Part shown: piece by piece, positions 1 to 10,810 of the stretch
Position numbering within the stretch: the stretch's first letter is position 1
Layout of the letters: each line of letters starts with the position of its first letter
Origin: Diploptera punctata
Lineage: Eukaryota > Arthropoda > Insecta > Blattodea > Blaberidae
Direction of reading: 5' to 3'
Assembly: GCA_030220185.1 (NCBI GenBank)
Contig: JASPKZ010004955.1
Location: forward strand, 2,232,001-2,296,000
DNA: 64,000 nt
The notes under the pieces: model-generated
Told to the model about the DNA's origin: nothing
Databases searched by the model: none
The model's input: the letters and a program-made list of their open reading frames with translations, nothing else
Translations under genes and position numbers: made by a program

Positions 1-9
1 TGTAATCAG

Positions 10-12
<3 letters not shown>

Positions 13-80
<68 letters not shown>
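13..80. repeat. (TA)n microsatellite
   Basis: An uninterrupted run of TA dinucleotides abuts the 3' fragment of a LINE-2-type element. Confidence 0.97.
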
Positions 81-82
<2 letters not shown>

Positions 83-83
<1 letters not shown>

Positions 84-220
84 AACAAGAATGGAAACAT
101 CATCTGAGGAGAATGGCAAGAACTAGACTTCCAAAATTGGCATTCCAATATACCCCAACTGGACATAGGGACCAAGGAAGACCAAAACATCGGTGGAAAG
201 ATCAAGACCATCTTCGCTAG
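83..220 (+). pseudogene. LINE-2-type retrotransposon, C-terminal tail of the RT protein
   Basis: An open stretch of 45 codons ends in TAG at 218-220. Its translation runs from EWKHHLRRMARTRLPK through GHRDQGRPKHRWKDQ. The WKxHLxRM...GRPxxRWKDQ pattern is the usual end of a family of insect non-LTR retrotransposon proteins, and 34745-35036 and 59401-59547 in this window end the same way. About 45 bases after the stop come ATG repeats that grade into (TA)n, the expected 3' tail. The rest of the element is absent, so this is a 5'-truncated dead copy. Confidence 0.75.
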
Positions 221-269
221 GTTCACTCTACAGGCCACATGGTCTAAAACGAATTTGTTCATGATGATG

Positions 270-270
<1 letters not shown>

Positions 271-313
<43 letters not shown>

Positions 314-334
314 TATGTGTGTGTGTGTGTGTGT
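271..334. repeat. Compound (TA)n-(CA)n-(TG)n microsatellite
   Basis: TA repeats, then CA repeats, then TG repeats, directly following the ATG tail of the LINE fragment. Confidence 0.95.
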
Positions 335-744
335 AAGCCAGTTAGTGAATTAATTTATATACATTATTGATTTAAACTAATATTTATAACTTGAGTATTA
401 ATTATGATTTAGGTTTAGTTTTTTTATTTAAAACGTAACTTGAAATGTGCCCTCCAAACGGTATTTTGGAAAATTGAATTAGGAATGACATTTCAGAGAA
501 TGATGTAGATGAACATGATAAGCTGCATGAGTTGACATTTATGTCAGTCAGTCACACATACTCTGATACATAATAAATAACATTGTTTTTCTTCAGAAGT
601 TGTATATTTATGTACAATCTTAATCACACACTTTTCCTCTATCTTATCACCTAGATAACACCCCTAATTTCAACCAATTGTAATATTTACGCAAGCATTT
701 TGCTGCAAAAATGTATTGTAAATGCCAGTCAGTCACATATGGAA
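335..744. other. AT-rich spacer, nothing recognised
   Basis: No coding potential, splice-bounded exon, tRNA-like boxes or terminal repeats seen. Confidence 0.6.
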
Positions 745-1100
745 TTGCTCTTTATTCTCAAACACTTGCAATCATTTCTCGTCCCTTAAAGTATGAATCC
801 ATGTTTCGCATCCATATAAGTGGGAGAATAACAGTTTTATACATTTTCAGTTTAACGCATTTTGAAAGGAGTTGGGACGACAGGATTCCCTGTGTTGCAT
901 TTTCAGAATTGAGCTTATGTTTAATTTTTTTGTGCATTTCGTTCCTATTTACCTCATACTGTTCCTAGGTATTTGAATTCAACTGCTTCTTCAAAGTTAC
1001 CCTCATTTGTCACTCATTGGCTGTCCATTTTCATTATATATTCTATGTGTGAACATATATTTAGTTTTATTGATGTTTATTTCCAGCCCCATATTTGAAG
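745..1100 (-). mobile_element. LINE-1-type retrotransposon fragment, RT C-terminal region
   Basis: Read on the minus strand this matches the part of the long copy at about 10865-11240. It covers the GLEVNINKTKY stretch after the RT catalytic box through the YGCETWT segment and the following EERRLQVFE stretch. Both ends are truncated and the frame is broken, so it is a relic. Confidence 0.8.
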
Positions 1101-1369
1101 TTCAAGTAAATATGATTAAAAAAAATACCACAATATAAGTAGATCTCAATTCTACCGTGTAGTATACATTTTTTGTTGGCTCTTTATCACGGGAGTCTTC
1201 GCGACCCACCGAACCAGTGAATCGGACGAGAAGTATAGATCTAGTCTGTTATTTAGTCTAACATTATCTTTCAGTGAAGCAGCACAAAAACGGGATATGT
1301 CCCAATAAAACTGACGATTTATTTTTATCCATTTGCGTTTATGCAGACCCACTCCGTGGCTCATCGTTT
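1101..1369. other. Spacer without recognised genes
   Basis: Short open frames occur here but none resembles a known family or has splice support. Confidence 0.5.
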
Positions 1370-1640
1370 TAAGGCATCTTGTCGTGATGTAGAGCTAGGC
1401 GACGTGTTGGTTCGAGTCCCAAAGGTGGAAGAAATTTTCTCATGGAATTGCGGCAAGTACGAGATTGGTGCCCACCCAGCATTGTGACGAATCTGGATAG
1501 GTATAAGTAGCCGCTCCAGATTGAGAAAACCCGATATAAGAGCTGGGGATCCGATATGCTGACCACATGTTATCACTCTACTGGCTCTGTTATTAACAAA
1601 TGTAGATGTTAGACCAGCAGCTGGCTGGTAGGCCTGGTGT
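1370..1640 (+). mobile_element. SINE-1 copy (tRNA-derived)
   Basis: Shares the box B-like GGTTCGAGTCCC (1409-1420), the central ATTGTGACGAATCTGG stretch and the ATGCTGACCACATGT stretch with six other copies in the window (for example 12186, 14896, 30063, 61499, 63173). The tRNA-like head is partly worn. Confidence 0.75.
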
Positions 1641-2745
1641 TGCTACTATTTCGGGGAACAGCTAGTTCAGAGATACCGGAAATGCGTAAATGAACACAAA
1701 TGATTGCGATGTACAAATAATCGGTGTATGTTTACATTCTCGAGACACTTTAATGTCTCTGAACGTACCTCTGGCTTATACAACAAAACTTGTTCAAAGA
1801 GGAATATCACGGGACCAATTTTTTTGTCCACATTAGACAACATTCCGCATTATCAAAATATATTAACCAATCTTAGAGTAGAGTACCGTATATGCCTTTT
1901 TATGTACCTTGGATTAATTGTAGTTCCGCTGCCGTTGGAAAGTGAAGTTTAGTATGTACAAACGACTTCGATGGTAACGCGCGAAAAACAGTCCGGTTTC
2001 GTCAGAGTTAAAAATGTCTCTTAGCCTCGTATCCTAAAATTAAAGTAGGCTATGCAGTTTCGGTTTCAACTCACTAACTATACTTTCGTCCTCATCCTTT
2101 GATTTCCTGCAAATTTCATTCCACACTACATTGTGTCGTCTTTTAAAACTGTCCACAGCCAACCTGAAGATGCCTTGAAATATTTATTTCCTAGGAATAT
2201 AGCAACAGCTAGAGCTTGACTTTGGAGCATCGGTCCGGAAATTTGGAGATTTTTTGACTGTGGACTTGTAAAACACACCTCGTTGAATTCTACTTTTTTT
2301 CTTCATTTGACCATTTCCTTGCATCTATTCATCCGTTATTTTCCTTTGTGTTTTAAAATCTCACAAACTTGGGTTTTTCCACATTTTAATTTGTCATTAT
2401 TTCGCGTTACTGAGAGTTAGTTTTCTTTATCTTCAATGACCTTAATTTTTTGGTTTAAATACAATAATGTTTACGATTTAGCCATATTTATTCCGTAAAT
2501 TCAGAATGCTGCCTGTTAAGGTACGTACACACCTGCGCGCCGCAAACACGAACGGCGCGCGCGCCGCACCATGTTCGTCAGATTTGGACGGGGTTTTAAG
2601 GTGCGCGCGAACGGCGCGCGCGCGTCTCTCACCACGATCCACTCATTGTCGGTTTTTTTCCACGAACACTTTGATGGTTCGCTGTTTAGATTTGGACGGG
2701 TACCTGAGAGGTTCGTTGCTTTCGGTGCGCACCTATTATTTGAGT

Positions 2746-2904
2746 ATGGAGTGGTCAGAGGAAAACGTGTTAAAACTTGTTGACATTTATAGAAGCAAGC
2801 AATTATTGTGGGATCCACAACATAAGGATCATTTTAAAAAATCATTGAAAGGAGATGCCTGTTTTTTTTTCAATGATAGTGTTTTTTTTTCGTGTGTACT
2901 GTAA
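2746..2904 (+). pseudogene. MADF-domain protein, N-terminal fragment carried by Harbinger copy 1
   Basis: From ATG 2746 the frame reads MEWSEENVLKLVDIYRSKQL and on through LLWDPQHKDHF, then decays into low-complexity sequence before a stop at 2904. The tryptophan, the LVDIYR helix and the LWDP turn are the start of a MADF (Myb/SANT-like) domain of about 85-90 residues; less than half is present. PIF/Harbinger transposons typically encode a Myb/SANT/MADF DNA-binding partner beside the transposase, which fits the element boundaries. It may be the first exon of the ancestral gene. Upstream in-frame codons run into the terminal repeat, so this ATG is the sensible start. A functional protein is unlikely. 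Confidence 0.65.
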
Positions 2905-3523
2905 TTGTATAAATAAATTAGAATTATTTAGAAAACATTATTTATTTAAGACGTTCATTTCATAATATTATGTATGAAGTATCACAAAACAATACAATAT
3001 ATAAACACATTTATTGCTAATTATTTATTTATCTCTTCAAAGACTCCAAAGAGCAAGACTGCTCATGTTAAGGGGCAATATACAAAAAAATAATGGCCAT
3101 AAAACAAAAACAATTAACAATAAAAACAAGAAAACAAATTCAGGCATAAGTTTAAGTAATACAAACTACTATAGATGCACAATATATATACACATATAAA
3201 TACAATATTTAAACAGGATAATATTAATAATAATAAAATTAACAAAATTAACTAAGAAAGCAATGAGAAAAAATATTTTTTAATACAATTAGAAAAATGT
3301 TTAACATTCGTGAAATGTTGATATTCAATAGGTAAGTAGTTATTTTAATGGTTGATTAATGCATAACGAATCCCTTTTATACCTTTTTTTTTTAGAAACT
3401 AGTATCTTTGTGCAATAAAGTACAACCTCTAGTATAATAATCATGTACATTTTTATTAAAAATTAAGGCCATGTTATGGTGAGATAGATTCTTAATAATT
3501 TTAAACATATATATACAAATCAT

Positions 3524-3872
3524 GTCCACCGCTGTAGTCTCGAGGTAGCGTGCTGCCTTGTCACGCAGCGGGGCCCGGGTTCAATCCCCGGTCGGGGCAG
3601 TTTTTCTGGGTGAGGTTTTTATCGGGGTTTTTCCTCACCTGTAAGACAAATGTCAGGAAAACTTTAAGGCCCAAACGGTCCCCGAAATCATATGGCCATC
3701 ATCATCATCCTTATTATTATCATATCATCATCATCTCATCATCCTTCACCGGTGTGGAAAGCAACGGGAAGCTACCACACCTACACAATTCCCTAGTAAA
3801 GCTGCAAGCATAGCATGAAAATGCTATGATTTCAGTGAAGGACCTGCCTTCGGGCAGAATTACTATGGATGG
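3524..3872 (+). mobile_element. SINE-2, full-length, inside Harbinger copy 1
   Basis: A 349 bp tRNA-derived SINE starts GTCCACCGCTGTAGTCTCGA, has a box B-like GGTTCAATCCC near 3578 and ends in a GGATGG tail. A perfect 13 bp duplication, ATATACAAATCAT, flanks it (3511-3523 and 3873-3885). The translation of this SINE gives a spurious 87-residue open frame that should not be called a gene. Confidence 0.9.
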
Positions 3873-4963
3873 ATATACAAATCATATATATTTTTAAATT
3901 CCTTTAATGCTATAATATTTGAAAAAGTATAAATCAAGTTATGAGATGTAATAAGTAATAAGCGTGACCAGACGTCCCGATTTTGGCGGGACAGTCCCGA
4001 TTTTTAACAATTTGTCCCGCGTCCCGCGGCATTTAAAAAAAATGTCCCTATTTTTGGGAAAGAATGCAGGACAAGCGGGAGAACGGAAAGGGAATAGACA
4101 TCGTTGGTTACACCTGCTCTGCAAAATGTCTACTGAAGGTTTGTGGGTTTCCTATGGATCGCAGGAGGTTCGTTGAAATTAATAATTTCGACGAACATAA
4201 CACGCGCCGCACGCGCGCGGCGCGCGCGCCGTTCGTGTTCGCGGCGCGCATATGTGTACGTACCTTTAAAGATATGTACACAATCGGTCTCAGATCTTAA
4301 ACTAATAATAAGATTTTACAGTGCACTGGTTACTTGTAAGACAGATGTCACATGCCAAATATTTGTTAAATGAACCTGTATTTCGCAAAACGGGTATGAT
4401 GAAAGTTAAAAATTAAATTGTACCTGTTGGTAGGCGCCGTCGTCGAGGCTGAAACAAAATTCCAGATACAGGTAGAAACTCTACTTCACCCGGCACGGGC
4501 GGCAGGACACATCACTTATTATTAATTCGCCTAACGGGAATTCAATGAAGTGGAAACTATACTGCAGCCACTGATTCTCCGGCCTTGACGTTTTCAGGAC
4601 AGTGTTACCGATGTGGATATTGAGTGGGACCTTACCAGCGCGCTATACCTGTGTCAAGAGCATTGATTGGTCGCAGCAGATATCTACTCACACTACAACT
4701 ATATCCTTACTGGCAGTAGAGGGCTAATTCTCCCTTTGCCCCTCGCATAACCTAAACTTCAAAGCCGATGATATGACGGCTCGGGTATAATTTATTTCTC
4801 TCTATATCTTACCGCCTTACAAACATTTTTTTCATGAATTATGTAGAAATTTCCTTCCGTTTCCGCGTTGGACAGCTTACGTTTTTATACAAAATAAATA
4901 CACGTAAAATTACTACTATTTCCGGATTAAACAAGTTTTACTGTTTTTTTTTTGGCTGAGGCA

Positions 4964-4965
<2 letters not shown>

Positions 4966-5000
<35 letters not shown>
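4966..5000. repeat. (CT)n microsatellite
   Basis: CT dinucleotide run just outside the Tigger element's right end. Confidence 0.95.
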
Positions 5001-5001
<1 letters not shown>

Positions 5002-6000
5002 TTCACTTGCTCCATTTTTAAAGCAAGGGCTGATTGTCAAAATGTTCAAGATTTTTTCTCTCCCCACTGAATCACTTTAAGAAAAGGCAGAAAAGGCTTA
5101 ACATTTCAACTGCACGTGGATTAGCAGGTTAACAGAGTTAGACTACGAGTAGTTTGTGCTTGGTTAATGCTCATAAAATGTTAAGTTTGCTAGTGTAAAG
5201 GGGGCAATGGCTGAACGAATACTGATTTATTTGTAGCCAACGTTGCCATCCCCACTAGACACATACAATAATCGGATATAGCGGATATAGTATAAACCCA
5301 TTAGATTTATTAGTTACACGTTTACTCAAAACGTCATAGATTTTTTTCTTATTAAAAATTAATCTGTTGATAGTTGTAGAATTGTAGAATAAAATCCTTA
5401 TCTTGAAATCTGTACGGGGCATTCCATACGAAATTGGTAAAAAAATTGTGAAAATTGAACTCACATCTTTAAAAGTTTAAAATTTTTTTTTACAGTGAAA
5501 CTTTGATATACTGAATATCTGAACCGAATTTCTGGTCATCGTTTGATGTAATTAAAGAGTTATAGAGCTGTCAATTTATCGTATTGTTTTAAAAAGTCTC
5601 TTTTATGAAATTAATTTCTCGAAGAATAACTAGTCCCTCAATTTGAAAAGATAGTCACATTATAAATGATTTTATGCTCTATCGCTTGAAAATATTTACG
5701 TTTTTCTGAAGGGCATAAATGCAATTAATATGCAATTGATCTTTCCCACCAAAAAAATTATAAAATCAAAAAATACCACATTATTACCTGATGAGCAGTT
5801 AATTGTTTGTAATTGGTATTAAAGTGGTGGGATGAAAGGAACTACCAAAAATAATTATTTTAACTTAAATCTCCTATGTGTAGACTGCCCGCAATACCTT
5901 TCGCGTGAGTAAAGATCGCTCGCTCGTACAAACAATGACGGAGGTACTTGGTAATACTCCTTTTAGCACTTCCAAACATTTTATTGCTATTATAATCATC
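5001..6000. other. AT-rich region; possible single pogo-like terminus at 5492
   Basis: No gene seen. At 5491-5510 the sequence TACAGTGAAACTTTGATATA resembles a pogo/Tigger terminal repeat, but I found no matching opposite end, so it may be chance or a solo remnant. Confidence 0.35.
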
Positions 6001-6012
6001 ATTACATTATTA

Positions 6013-6054
<42 letters not shown>

Positions 6055-6062
6055 ATTATTAT
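6001..6062. repeat. (TTA)n microsatellite
   Basis: Trinucleotide run immediately 5' of a tRNA-like SINE head. Confidence 0.95.
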
Positions 6063-6255
6063 ATCATCATCATCATGGACAAGTGGTTCCTCTGCACGCC
6101 TCCGATTCCGAGATTCGCGGGTTCAAACTCGATAGGAATCAATGGAATTTTAAAGGCGTAACAATGCTGATTGTAGCTTTCTCCAGAGGATAGAAAATCC
6201 GTGAGTCTTCGTGTCGTAAATTTACAGTACGTAGGAGAATCTCGCACTTGAAATT
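6063..6255 (+). mobile_element. SINE-5-like tRNA-derived element
   Basis: An ACAAGTGGTTC box A-like stretch (6078 onward) is followed about 35 bp later by box B-like GGGTTCAAACTC (6119-6130), then a non-tRNA body. The spacing suits a Pol III internal promoter. No full cloverleaf is formed, so it is not a tRNA gene. Confidence 0.5.
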
Positions 6256-7201
6256 AATTGCTACATAATGACCTCACATGTTGGTGAGCGTCATTAAATG
6301 TAGCAATCTTTATTGATATCTCCAGTAGGCGGTTAATTTTGTGCTGATTTTGGCTAATGTATAGTTTAATTTAAATTACTAAGCACATACGAATTCAAGC
6401 TTGTAGGTCTATTAAAATTAATTTCTAGAGAGTAGTTTTGTAATGTGTTGTAATATTCTGTACTTGTACATTACACTAATATTAAGCTATCGATAATAAT
6501 TTATAACAATGTTCATGCTGTTACAAGTAATATTTAAGAGGTATAAATGTATTTTATTGGCTTGTCATCACTTACTGATCTTGCATCCCCTATTCATGAC
6601 ATATCAAAGATGATATTGAAATGCACGATATAAGCTAAACTATTGTTATAGTGTTTAATTTAATGCCTAAACTTCCCATTATTCTCCTTTTAAAACACAA
6701 AATGTATCTCTCTACGATTATTCTATAATTCCAGAAACATTTAAGAAATTATATTAACACACAATATTGTTGATAACTATCATATACTAATATAAACATA
6801 ATTGAAATTATATTTAACCATTTAGTCTTTGTAGATCTGCAAACTTGTTCGTTACAAACAATAAAACAATTATTTTAATTTTGACTGTGACACTTAAAAT
6901 GACGCACTAATTTAAACTGCATACTAAGTAATCTGAACTTGAGAACTGTTGATGGAAAATCAGATGTTTAAGGAAGATTTGCTGATCCTGCATTATTATC
7001 GTTTGCTAGGAAGTGGTACGAGTATTATTAACATTCGGTTTTATTTGGAAGTGATATCTCATAACAACACTATTTCGTCATAGTTTTCTGGGTACAATAC
7101 ACTACACTGAATAAAAAGTTATTTTAAGATTGAAATTATGTATATAATATTAATCTACACCAGTTTATACAATTAATGATGTAATAGTTTTTATTATAAT
7201 A
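6256..7201. other. AT-rich spacer, nothing recognised
   Basis: No gene, repeat family or terminal inverted repeat identified. Confidence 0.55.
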
Positions 7202-7370
7202 CTAGCTGGCCCGGCGAATGTCGTATCGCCTTTAAATATTTTTACGTTAATTTTTCCGATGTTTTAATAGTTATCTGCTATTCGGGGCGGAAACAAATCC
7301 AACAAATCAAAGATCATAAAAATCGGTCCAGCCGTTCTTGAGTTATAAATAGTGTAACTAATCCGACTTT

Positions 7371-7373
<3 letters not shown>

Positions 7374-7425
<52 letters not shown>

Positions 7426-7447
7426 CATACATGTGTGTGTGTGTATA
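7374..7447. repeat. (TA)n-(CATA)n-(TG)n microsatellite inside Helitron A
   Basis: The run sits at the internal junction between the two Helitron parts and has obscured that junction. Confidence 0.95.
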
Positions 7448-7499
7448 AGTCCCGGCCACGCGTTGCTGTGGCTAAGGTATACGTTAAATTATGTTGTAG

Positions 7500-8032
7500 T
7501 AAACTAAGTGAGAAATCTAAATCAGAAAGTTTTTGTTTTACACAATTTTTTACACCCGGTATAAATATGGGTGGTGGTTTATGTGGAAGTGGTTTTGTTG
7601 ATTGAGATGAATTTATGTTGGCTGCATTCTCAGTACCATCCATAAGTGCATCATAAGAATTATATACATTTTTATTGATGGAATATTTTGAGGTTTGCTG
7701 AATTCATTATACTTTCGTTTTTTTTTTCTACGAACTTATTGGCAGTTTGGATTCTCATCATCATCATCATCATCAAGAAGTCTCTGTATAGTAATATCAT
7801 CTTGTGATATATTATAGTCATCTTGTTTTTCATTTAATTGAGGCATGGAGATTGTTTCTGTAATATTAGGCATATTATTATAACTAACAGACTTACTTAC
7901 AGTTTTGTTATTCCGTTCCTTAGGACCTTCATATGTTTTTAAATTGCCATTCTTCTTAAATGTAAGATTTATGTCACATAGGCCTATACCAATTGGCGGA
8001 AATTCACTTGATATCTTATCATTCATAGTCAC
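7500..8032 (-). pseudogene. Acidic gag-like ORF fragment carried by Helitron A
   Basis: The minus-strand frame from ATG 8032 reads MTMNDKISSEFPPIGIGLCD and continues for 98 residues to an Asp run. The same protein continues in another frame downstream with an NSSQSTKPLPHKPPPIFIPG stretch. The KPPPIFIPGV motif resembles the start of the conserved region of Jockey-type LINE ORF1 (gag-like) proteins, so a captured ORF1 piece is my inference. The other copies (28129-28626 and 40982-41442) show the same order. One frameshift splits this copy. Function is unknown and probably none. Confidence 0.5.
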
Positions 8033-8518
8033 TAGAACTGATTCGCCATAGTGTTCAATGTCCCTTCTCGGTCCAGTTAAATTTAAATTAAGTTGCTGGC
8101 TTTCAGCCAGATTACTTAAAACTAATACTTACACACGAAATTAATATTATTATCAATATATTGAAAATAAAATAAACACAAACACACTTAAATTATGAAA
8201 TAATCAATATTTGTACTTCAATTGAAATTCGCGGTTGCAACAAAAAGCACAACCACCTGGTTAAATAATAAACCAATTACCTTACACGGCCATCTGTTAG
8301 AATCCTATGGAACTCACAGATAATTATAACTCTTTGTTAAATAATAAACAAATAATTTGCAATAAAAATAATGCGACTATAAATTTAGTTTTAAACTTCC
8401 CTGAGTCTCAAGTTGGATCAAACTGCACACAGTGTGCAACATTTTATTAAAACCGGTTCAGTAGTTTAGGATTCCATCGCGGACAAACAACGTGACACGT
8501 AATTTTTATATATTAAGA

Positions 8519-8574
8519 TTACATTTAAATTGTAATGAAAAATTGGTAACAAAATACATAATTTGTTTTAAGGG
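8519..8574. other. Short unique spacer
   Basis: Lies between Helitron A's 5' end and a LINE fragment; nothing recognised. Confidence 0.5.
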
Positions 8575-9122
8575 AGAAAAGAAGATTACGAGTATTTGAG
8601 AATAAGGTTCTTAGGAAATTTTTCGACATGCTAACCACATGTCACCCCTACACTGGCTGTTGATCATCTACCTCTGTGATTGACACATGCGGATGTGAAG
8701 GGCTAGCAGCCGGCTGGTAAAAGGGCAACCGCTGAAAAGTGGAAAGACCCTCAATCGGAATCAGGAAATTTTTTTGATCAAAAAGAGATGAACAGACAGG
8801 TGATTGGAGAAAACTACATAATAGTGAGCTACATGATAAGTATAGGAAGCCAGGTATAATAAGAACAGTTTAAGTCTCGTAGGCTGCGATGGGCAGGACT
8901 TGTGACACGTATGGGGGATGAAAGAGGTGCTTAGAAACCTCTTGTAGGAAAGCCGGAAGGAAAACGCCTAGTTGGAAGAATAACATTATATGTGATTTGA
9001 CGGAAGTAGATTATACAGGGGATGATTGGAAAACGTTACCTCGGGATAGGGATGAATGGAGAGCTTCTGTCCGCATGGCCATGAACTTACAGTTTCGACA
9101 GAGCCACTGGGTTAGTTAGTTA
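8575..9122 (+). mobile_element. LINE-1-type 3' fragment, split by a SINE
   Basis: Matches 11200-11617 of the long copy, including the SRRLRWAG and GRPRMRW-like region, the DYTGDDWK stretch and the AMNL terminus. It ends in GTTA repeats (9112-9122). Several indels break the frame. The SINE fragment at 8624-8762 interrupts it. Confidence 0.85.
8624..8762 (+). mobile_element. 5'-truncated SINE-1 insertion
   Basis: Only the 3' part of SINE-1 is present (GACATGCTAACCACATGTCA onward). A perfect 11 bp duplication, AGGAAATTTTT, flanks it (8613-8623 and 8763-8773). The 5' truncation and target duplication fit target-primed reverse transcription. Confidence 0.85.
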
Positions 9123-9126
9123 TATG

Positions 9127-9343
9127 ATGAGAATCCAAACTGCCAACCAAGTTCGTAGATAAAAACGAAAGTATAATGAAATCAGCAAGCCTCCTCAAAA
9201 TATTCCATCAATAAATGTATATAATCCTTATGATGCACTTATGGATGATACTGAGAATGCAGGCAACATAAATTCCCCTCAATCAACAAAACCACTTCCA
9301 CATAAACCACCACCCATATTTATACCGGGTGTACTGTAATCAG
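9127..9343 (+). mobile_element. Helitron internal fragment, left half
   Basis: Matches the gag-like segment of the composite Helitron, from ENPNCQ to PPPIFIPGV. A LINE insertion interrupts it at 9344, and the sequence resumes at 11618 with the VPELKNCVK equivalent. Confidence 0.8.
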
Positions 9344-9599
9344 TTAGAGGGACAGACTGCAATTTCGATCATCATCTGGTCAGGGTGAAAATCAGACAAC
9401 GGCTATCACTTAGGAGAGGAACAAATGCTAAAGATGATTCTGTAAAATTTGAATTAAAAAAACTGATGAAATGCGGCAAGAATACCAAATCAAAATTGCT
9501 AATAAATTTGAAGTACTGGAATCTTCAGATGACAATGTGGCAAACGAAGAAGAAACTGATATAAGTAAAGGATGGTAGGTTATAAGAGATACTATTAAA

Positions 9600-9818
9600 T
9601 TGTCAGCATCAGAAAGCATTGGTTGTTTAAAAAAGAGGCAAAACAAGAAAAGGTTTGATGAGGAATGTGCCGACATTGTAAAGAAAGGAAAGCTAGCAAA
9701 AATGAAATGGTTACACGAGCCAAATGAGGTAAATTTAGAGCAATTGAGTAGTAGTAGACGGGAAACCACCAGGTTACTGAAGAGTAAAAAAGAGGGAATA
9801 TTTGACGGAGAAGATTAA
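9600..9818 (+). pseudogene. LINE-1-type connector region open frame
   Basis: A 72-codon basic stretch (MSASESIGCLKKRQNKKRFD start) lies between the endonuclease end and the RT. In related LINEs this connector carries the KKxWFDEEC-type motif; here KKRFDEECADI is visible. It is part of the LINE polyprotein, not an independent gene. Confidence 0.6.
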
Positions 9819-10810
9819 TGATCATGAAATAAATGCAAAAAATAGGAACATTAGGGAATTGTATCAGGGAGATTTAGGATAGAGAAGAAAGGGTTTCAGG
9901 ATAGAACAAACATAATTCGGAATGAAAATGGAGATATAATTGCTGATTCCAGGAGTATACTAAATAGATGGAAAAGTTACTTTAATCAGCTATTAAATGT
10001 ACATACAGAACATGATATTGAAGAGGATAATTTACAGATAGCAGAAATTCTAGTCTCAGAACCAGGTGCATTAGAGGTTGAAATGGCGATAGAAAAATTG
10101 AAGATGTATAAAGCATCAGGTTCAAATGAGATCCCAGCAGAAATGATAAAATCAGGGAGAGAAAAATTGATGGACAAGATATGCCGGTTGCTTAGTATGA
10201 TTTGGGAAAAATAAAATCTTCCAAATGAATGGAAAGAATCGATTTTCGTACCAATTTATAACAAATGAGATAAAAGTGATTGCAACAACTACAGGGGCAT
10301 CTCATTACTTTCAACTTTGTACAAAATTCTAACAAATAAATTAGTAAGCAGACTTCTTCCCTATATTGATGACATTCTAGGAGATCACCAATATGGATTT
10401 AGAAGAAACAACTCAACAACAGAACAGGTTTTTACTATACGACAGATTTTAGAAACGAAATGGGAATATGATGGTACTGTACATCAACTATATGTAGACT
10501 TCTAAAAGGCATACGATTCAATTAAGAGGAAGAAGTTATATAGTATCCTGCTGGAGTTCGGAATTCCTAAAAAGTTAGTTAGACTTATAGGAATGTGTTT
10601 AAATGGCACAAAGAGTAGGGTGCGTGTAGGCAAATAATTGTCGGATCTTTTTAAATCCAGAATGGGTTGAAGCAAGGAGTTGCACTATTTCCTCTACTAC
10701 TTAATTTTGCATTAGAGCATGCCATCAAATCTTTAGAGGATGAAGAAGGCCTATAGCTATAATGCAATAGTATTAATAAGCTGTTAGTTTATGCTGACGA
10801 TGTAGTAATA

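Larger units (their letters stand above)
2519..4265 (+). mobile_element. PIF/Harbinger-type non-autonomous transposon, copy 1
   Basis: The ends are AGGTACGTACAC at 2519 and its complement GTGTACGTACCT ending at 4265, both continuing into a long GC-rich inverted repeat of CGCGCGCC blocks. TTA flanks the element on both sides (2516-2518, 4266-4268), the 3 bp TWA target duplication typical of PIF/Harbinger. A near-identical copy sits inverted at 37207-38940, flanked by TAA. Inside are a MADF-domain start (2746-2904) and a SINE (3524-3872). No DDE transposase frame is present, so movement would need an autonomous relative. I assign the superfamily from the target duplication and the MADF remnant, not from a transposase. 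Confidence 0.85.
1781..4943 (-). mobile_element. pogo/Tigger-type DNA transposon, interrupted by a Harbinger element
   Basis: The element lies on the minus strand. Its ends are related inverted repeats: CAACAAAACTTGTTC at 1781 and, read inward from 4943, CAGTAAAACTTGTTTAATCC. The left end follows a TA at 1779-1780; the right-hand TA appears mutated. A second copy at 19828-20763 matches it in order, including the relic transposase part around 2030-2260. The PIF/Harbinger element at 2519-4265 has inserted inside it. This copy also holds about 240 bp near 4560-4815 that copy 2 lacks. The CENP-B-like HTH segment (ISGPMLQ-type) is still recognisable in the antisense, but stops break it. Confidence 0.8.
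7202..8518 (-). mobile_element. Composite non-autonomous Helitron, copy A
   Basis: On the minus strand the element starts TCTTAATATATAAAAATTAC (5' end at 8518) and ends with a GGCGA/TCGCC hairpin (7213-7230) followed by GGGCCAGCTAG ending at 7202. The flanking bases are A and T. A 5' TC, a 3' hairpin about 11 nt before CTRR and insertion between A and T are the hallmarks of Helitrons. Midway, around 7440-7480, lies a second hairpin end (GCCAC...GTGGC then CGGGACTT), followed by a second Helitron-like 5' region. Two Helitron ends are therefore joined inside one unit. No Rep/helicase frame is present. Confidence 0.85.

Noticed and set aside
2506..2904. The whole 132-codon frame as a gene
   Set aside because: Its first 80 codons are the GC-rich terminal repeat of the Harbinger element; only the part from 2746 has protein-family support.
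3550..3813. An 87-residue open frame repeated identically at 37641-37904
   Set aside because: It is the translation of SINE-2 including its box B; the conservation comes from the two Harbinger copies, not from coding selection.
3964..4300. Conserved frames beginning TRRPDFGGTVPIFNN in both Harbinger copies
   Set aside because: Similarity is at DNA level through the transposon copies; alternative frames are equally open and no protein family is evident.
7369..7643. Open frames of 78 and 109 codons across the TA/TG run
   Set aside because: Mostly simple-repeat translation (IYIYIY, THTHTH); only the Helitron gag-like part on the minus strand has meaning.
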